NCBI GenBank assembly: GCA_030620925.1
Contig: JAUXIQ010000101.1
Location: forward strand, 1 to 6,935
Direction: 5' to 3'
Source: Nitrospinota bacterium
GTDB lineage: Bacteria > JAUXIQ01
DNA: 6,935 nt
The notes beneath the pieces were generated by a model that worked only from the letters and a program-made list of their open reading frames with translations, did not search any database and was not told the origin of the DNA. Shown one piece after another: positions 4,876 through 6,935 of this stretch (the first letter of the stretch is position 1; each line of letters opens with the position of its first letter). The position numbers and the translations under genes were made by a program.

Positions 4876-5817
4876 ATGTATGGTGAGTTGTGGATCATAG
4901 CCAAGACGGCCGGTCATATACTGGCCGAATTGTGGTGGTTCGTGGTGTTGGCCATAGTCATCGCCTCGATAATGTCCGCGCTCAAGCTTGATAAGAAGGT
5001 GTCCCTCTACTTTCATCGGGCCAAAGGGTGGGCTATTTTTGGAGCACTGCTTCTGGGTCTGGTCAGCCCCCTGTGAGCCATAGGGGTCCTCCCCGCGGTA
5101 GCGGCCATGCTGGCTGCGGGGGCGCCCATGGCACCCGTGATGGTGTTTCTGATTTCATCGCCGCTCATGAGCCCCAGCGCCTTTTTCATAACCCTGGGCG
5201 GTTTGGGATTAAGTATCGCCCTTTGGAAGCTGGTCTCCGCTGTTATCCTGGGCCTGGCTGCGGGTTGGATGACGGACCGGTTATCCAGACGCGGATATTT
5301 TGGTAATTCCATTCTTCGACTGGAAACCGCCCCGCCTGAGCAGAACCCGCCAACATCATGCTCCGCCTCAGGAAACGAAGTGCAGACCGAAAGCGCGGGA
5401 AGAGTAACCGGCGAGGATATAAAAGCAACGCTCCGCCTCACCTGGAAGTTCAGTGTTTTCATCGGCAAGTTCATCCTCATTGCGGTGGTAGCCCAGGCGG
5501 TGGTGATGCGTTTCGTCCCCCAGGATTGGGTGGTGACCGCCGTGGGCACCAAGAACGCATACGGAGTGCTCTACTCCACCATGATCGGCATTCCCACCTA
5601 TATAAGCAGCATCAGCGCCGTCCCGCTGCTCAGTGGGCTTATGGACCTGGGGATGGACAAGGGCGCTGTGCTTGCGTTCATCATAGCAGGCCCGGTTATG
5701 TCCGTGCCCTCCATACTGGCGGTGATGGCCCTGTTCAGGCGTCGGGCCCTCTACGTCTACATGATGGTGGGATTCATAGGAGCCATCCTTTTTGGATATA
5801 CCTACCGCCTCTTCTGA
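4876..5817 (+). CDS. DUF318/ArsP-type permease, probable selenoprotein (Sec at residue 67)
   Basis: Reading through the in-frame TGA at 5074-5076 gives a 313-residue polytopic inner-membrane protein of the COG0701/PF03773 permease type. It has two related halves. The first has membrane segments near 19-36, 52-80 and 86-130, with the family motif as SPL-U67-AIGVLPAVAA, then FLISSP (91-96). A hydrophilic loop (about 134-190) holds the only cysteine, C162. The second half has IPTYISS (240-245) and FIIAGPVMSVPS. Family members usually have PLC at the Sec position, often PLCSCG; here Sec replaces the first Cys and Ile the second. Characterised ArsP relatives export trivalent organoarsenicals. The substrate here is unknown, but a selenol in the transport motif points to a soft thiophilic compound. 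MarR regulation fits an inducible efflux gene. The alternative is a recent nonsense mutation; intact downstream sequence and a SECIS-like stem argue against it. Confidence 0.85.
5074..5076 (+). other. In-frame TGA, predicted selenocysteine codon
   Basis: This is codon 67 of the permease. Upstream codons end in SPL and downstream codons read AIGVLP, so TGA falls exactly on the conserved family cysteine (PLC-x-x-GV-x-P). Ending here would leave a 66-residue stub with no complete transport domain. Confidence 0.75.
5090..5122 (+). promoter_or_regulatory. Candidate bacterial SECIS stem-loop
   Basis: CCCCGCGGT (5091-5099) pairs with GCTGCGGGG (5113-5121) with two wobble pairs. AGC (5100-5102) then pairs with GCT (5109-5111), leaving G5112 bulged, and T5090-G5122 adds a wobble pair. 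The apical loop is GGCCAT (5103-5108). Known bacterial SECIS elements have a 3-14 nt loop with a G in the first two positions, 16-37 nt after the UGA. Here the loop starts with GG after 26 nt. The E. coli fdhF element has a bulged U where this has G. GC-rich DNA can make such stems by chance. Confidence 0.65.
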
Positions 5818-6106
5818 GTTAAGGGAAAATAACCGAGTCCTCCCGATAATAAGGCAGACCCCCCGTTTCAGGCGTTCCCTTTCCACAACAGGGCAAGAAG
5901 ACGGAGCTGAGAAAAATAAAACGGTATCCGCAATTGTCGAAACGACTTAACAGCGGCTTGTAAACCATATTTTTATTGCATCGTATACCCCATAAATGGT
6001 AAAAATAGTTGCTGTCAAAGGAGTTTGATTACACTATCATTTTGAAACTCCAGGCTGTGCTCGTCGTTTTGATTCAATCAAAATTTACGATGTGGGCTGT
6101 AACAAT
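5818..6106. other. Intergenic region between permease and diguanylate cyclase
   Basis: No protein was recognised on either strand. The region turns AT-rich after about 5910, suggesting promoter DNA for the next gene, but no convincing -35/-10 pair was found; TTGCAT (5976-5981) with TAAAAA (6000-6005) is a weak possibility. An AAGGAG at 6018-6023 has no in-frame start for the 6107 gene. No clear T-tailed terminator follows the permease. Confidence 0.5.
6067..6083. promoter_or_regulatory. Perfect inverted repeat just before the GGDEF gene
   Basis: TTTTGATT (6067-6074) and AATCAAAA (6076-6083) are exact inverted repeats around a single C, 23 nt before ATG 6107. It resembles a CRP/FNR-type TTGAT...ATCAA site, but the spacer is 3 bp rather than the usual 4. 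It may be an operator or a leader hairpin influencing translation. Confidence 0.4.
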
Positions 6107-6935
6107 ATGGACAAGCTATTAGACGCCCTTTTGTTGAGCAAAGATAAGGAAGCAGTCGAACTAATTACCCAGGCATTAAAAGCCAGCGACTACAAAATAT
6201 TGCGAAGGCGCCGGAAGAAAGAATTCGCGATGATTATCGTCGATCTGGATGATAATAACGCGGACCCCTTCAAGGAAATCAAAGACGCCAGAAAAAGGAA
6301 TGCCGATCTGGGAATTATCGCCATGGGGAAAACCGGTAGTCCGAAAAATGTGGTCAAGGCCATTAAAGCGGGAGCGGATGAGTACCTGTGGAAGCCGGTG
6401 ATTCCGGAGCAGGCAGCATTAGTCGCAGCAAGGTTCAGTGAGCGACACAAGCTCGAGATACAGGCCAGGGAAGCGGAGTTTTTTAGAAACCTGGCCAACA
6501 CCGATGAGCTCACCAGCCTATATAACTATAGATTTTTCCATCAACAACTGGATGCCGAAATATCCAGGTCCGTCCGACTTAAGAACAGCGTATGCCTCCT
6601 CATGCTGGATATCGATTTTTTCAAAGACTACAACGATTTCTTCGGCCACATGGCGGGGGACAAAGTCCTCAAGCAGATAGCCGGCATACTCGAACAGCAA
6701 AGCAGAAATTACGACACTGTGGCCAGATACGGAGGTGAGGAATTCACCGTTATAGCTCCTGAAGAAAGCAAGGCCGCCTCTAAGGCGCTGGGGTTAAGGC
6801 TTATGAATACAGTAAAGGAATTTGCCTTCAAAGGAGAGGAGAAGCTACCCGACGGAAAGCTTACCATAAGCGTGGGGATAGCATCTTTTCCTGAGGACGC
6901 CACTACAAAAATGGAACTGCTGGAGCGCGCCGACC
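6107..6935 (+). CDS. Receiver-like plus GGDEF diguanylate cyclase, 3' end outside window
   Basis: The 276 visible codons contain no stop. Residues 1 to about 110 look like a response-regulator receiver: VDLDD with D46 at the phospho-acceptor place, AGADEYLWKPV with the conserved Lys. The N-terminal acidic pair is reduced (LLLSKDKE), so phosphorylation may be weak or lost. A short helical linker leads to a GGDEF domain starting TDELTSLYN. It carries the metal ligands DID (168-170), FKDYND, GHMAGD, the RNYD inhibitory I-site (200-203) and an intact RYGGEEF (207-213), so it should make cyclic di-GMP from two GTP and be product-inhibited. It stops at LLERAD, about ten residues before the usual domain end. 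ATG 6107 lacks a clear ribosome site; GTG 6092 is an in-frame alternative, and the frame is closed by TGA at 6026-6028. Confidence 0.9.
   Translation, partial: MDKLLDALLLSKDKEAVELITQALKASDYKILRRRRKKEFAMIIVDLDDNNADPFKEIKDARKRNADLGIIAMGKTGSPKNVVKAIKAGADEYLWKPVIPEQAALVAARFSERHKLEIQAREAEFFRNLANTDELTSLYNYRFFHQQLDAEISRSVRLKNSVCLLMLDIDFFKDYNDFFGHMAGDKVLKQIAGILEQQSRNYDTVARYGGEEFTVIAPEESKAASKALGLRLMNTVKEFAFKGEEKLPDGKLTISVGIASFPEDATTKMELLERAD

Noticed and set aside
5074-5076. TGA read as Trp/Gly by a variant genetic code, or a simple pseudogene
   Set aside because: TGA ends dnaE and the permease, and dnaE has no internal TGA over 1038 codons, so the code is not variant. The rest of the permease frame shows no decay and the TGA falls on a conserved Cys. 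A very recent nonsense mutation cannot be fully excluded.
5107-5817. A separate 236-residue permease starting at the internal ATG 5107
   Set aside because: There is no ribosome site before it, and it would lack the first membrane segments and the PLC motif. Its frame is the same as 4876-5076, so one read-through gene explains both parts.
6067-6083. A true FNR/CRP box
   Set aside because: The TTGAT/ATCAA half-sites are separated by 3 bp instead of 4, and no fitting promoter is seen next to it. It is kept only as an unexplained palindrome.

Overview
The window comes from a GC-rich bacterium. Its intergenic gaps are full of short palindromic dispersed repeats: GTAGGGGCGGG... hairpins, inverted copies of a 'CATTCTGA...GAAGAATCTCGCCTGCCC' element, and CCCCTCCC/GGGGAGG blocks. 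From memory this style of repeat is common in Chloroflexota (Dehalococcoidia) and some deep-branching actinobacterial genomes. That placement is an impression and is not proven by the sequence. TGA is used as an ordinary stop at the ends of dnaE and the permease, so the code is standard.

Layout. Bases 1-517 are non-coding and packed with hairpins. A good sigma70-type promoter (518-546) then leads to a 1038-residue DNA polymerase III alpha-family protein (595-3711), most like the DnaE2/ImuC-type error-prone enzymes. A palindromic element of about 81 nt (3161-3241) sits in frame inside its coding sequence. A recognisable relative of that element lies just upstream of the gene (413-478). Bases 3712-4260 are a second repeat-rich gap. 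A promoter with two palindromes (4270-4341) drives a MarR-family regulator (4361-4819). After 56 nt comes a membrane permease of the DUF318/ArsP type (4876-5817). After a gap of about 290 nt, a receiver-like plus GGDEF diguanylate cyclase starts at 6107 and runs off the window end.

Main discovery. The permease is interrupted by an in-frame TGA at 5074-5076. The same frame continues for another 246 codons and completes a normal permease. The TGA lies exactly where this family has its conserved cysteine (PLC in the PLCSCG-type motif). It is followed by a stem-loop whose geometry fits a bacterial SECIS: 26 nt from TGA to the apical loop, a small loop starting GG, and one bulged base. The best reading is a selenocysteine-containing permease with Sec at residue 67. 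It is probably co-transcribed with, and controlled by, the upstream MarR protein, which itself carries a C-terminal CxxC plus one more cysteine. Together they look like a compact thiol/selenol-based export or resistance module, possibly for a soft metal(loid) or organoarsenical. The substrate is inference.
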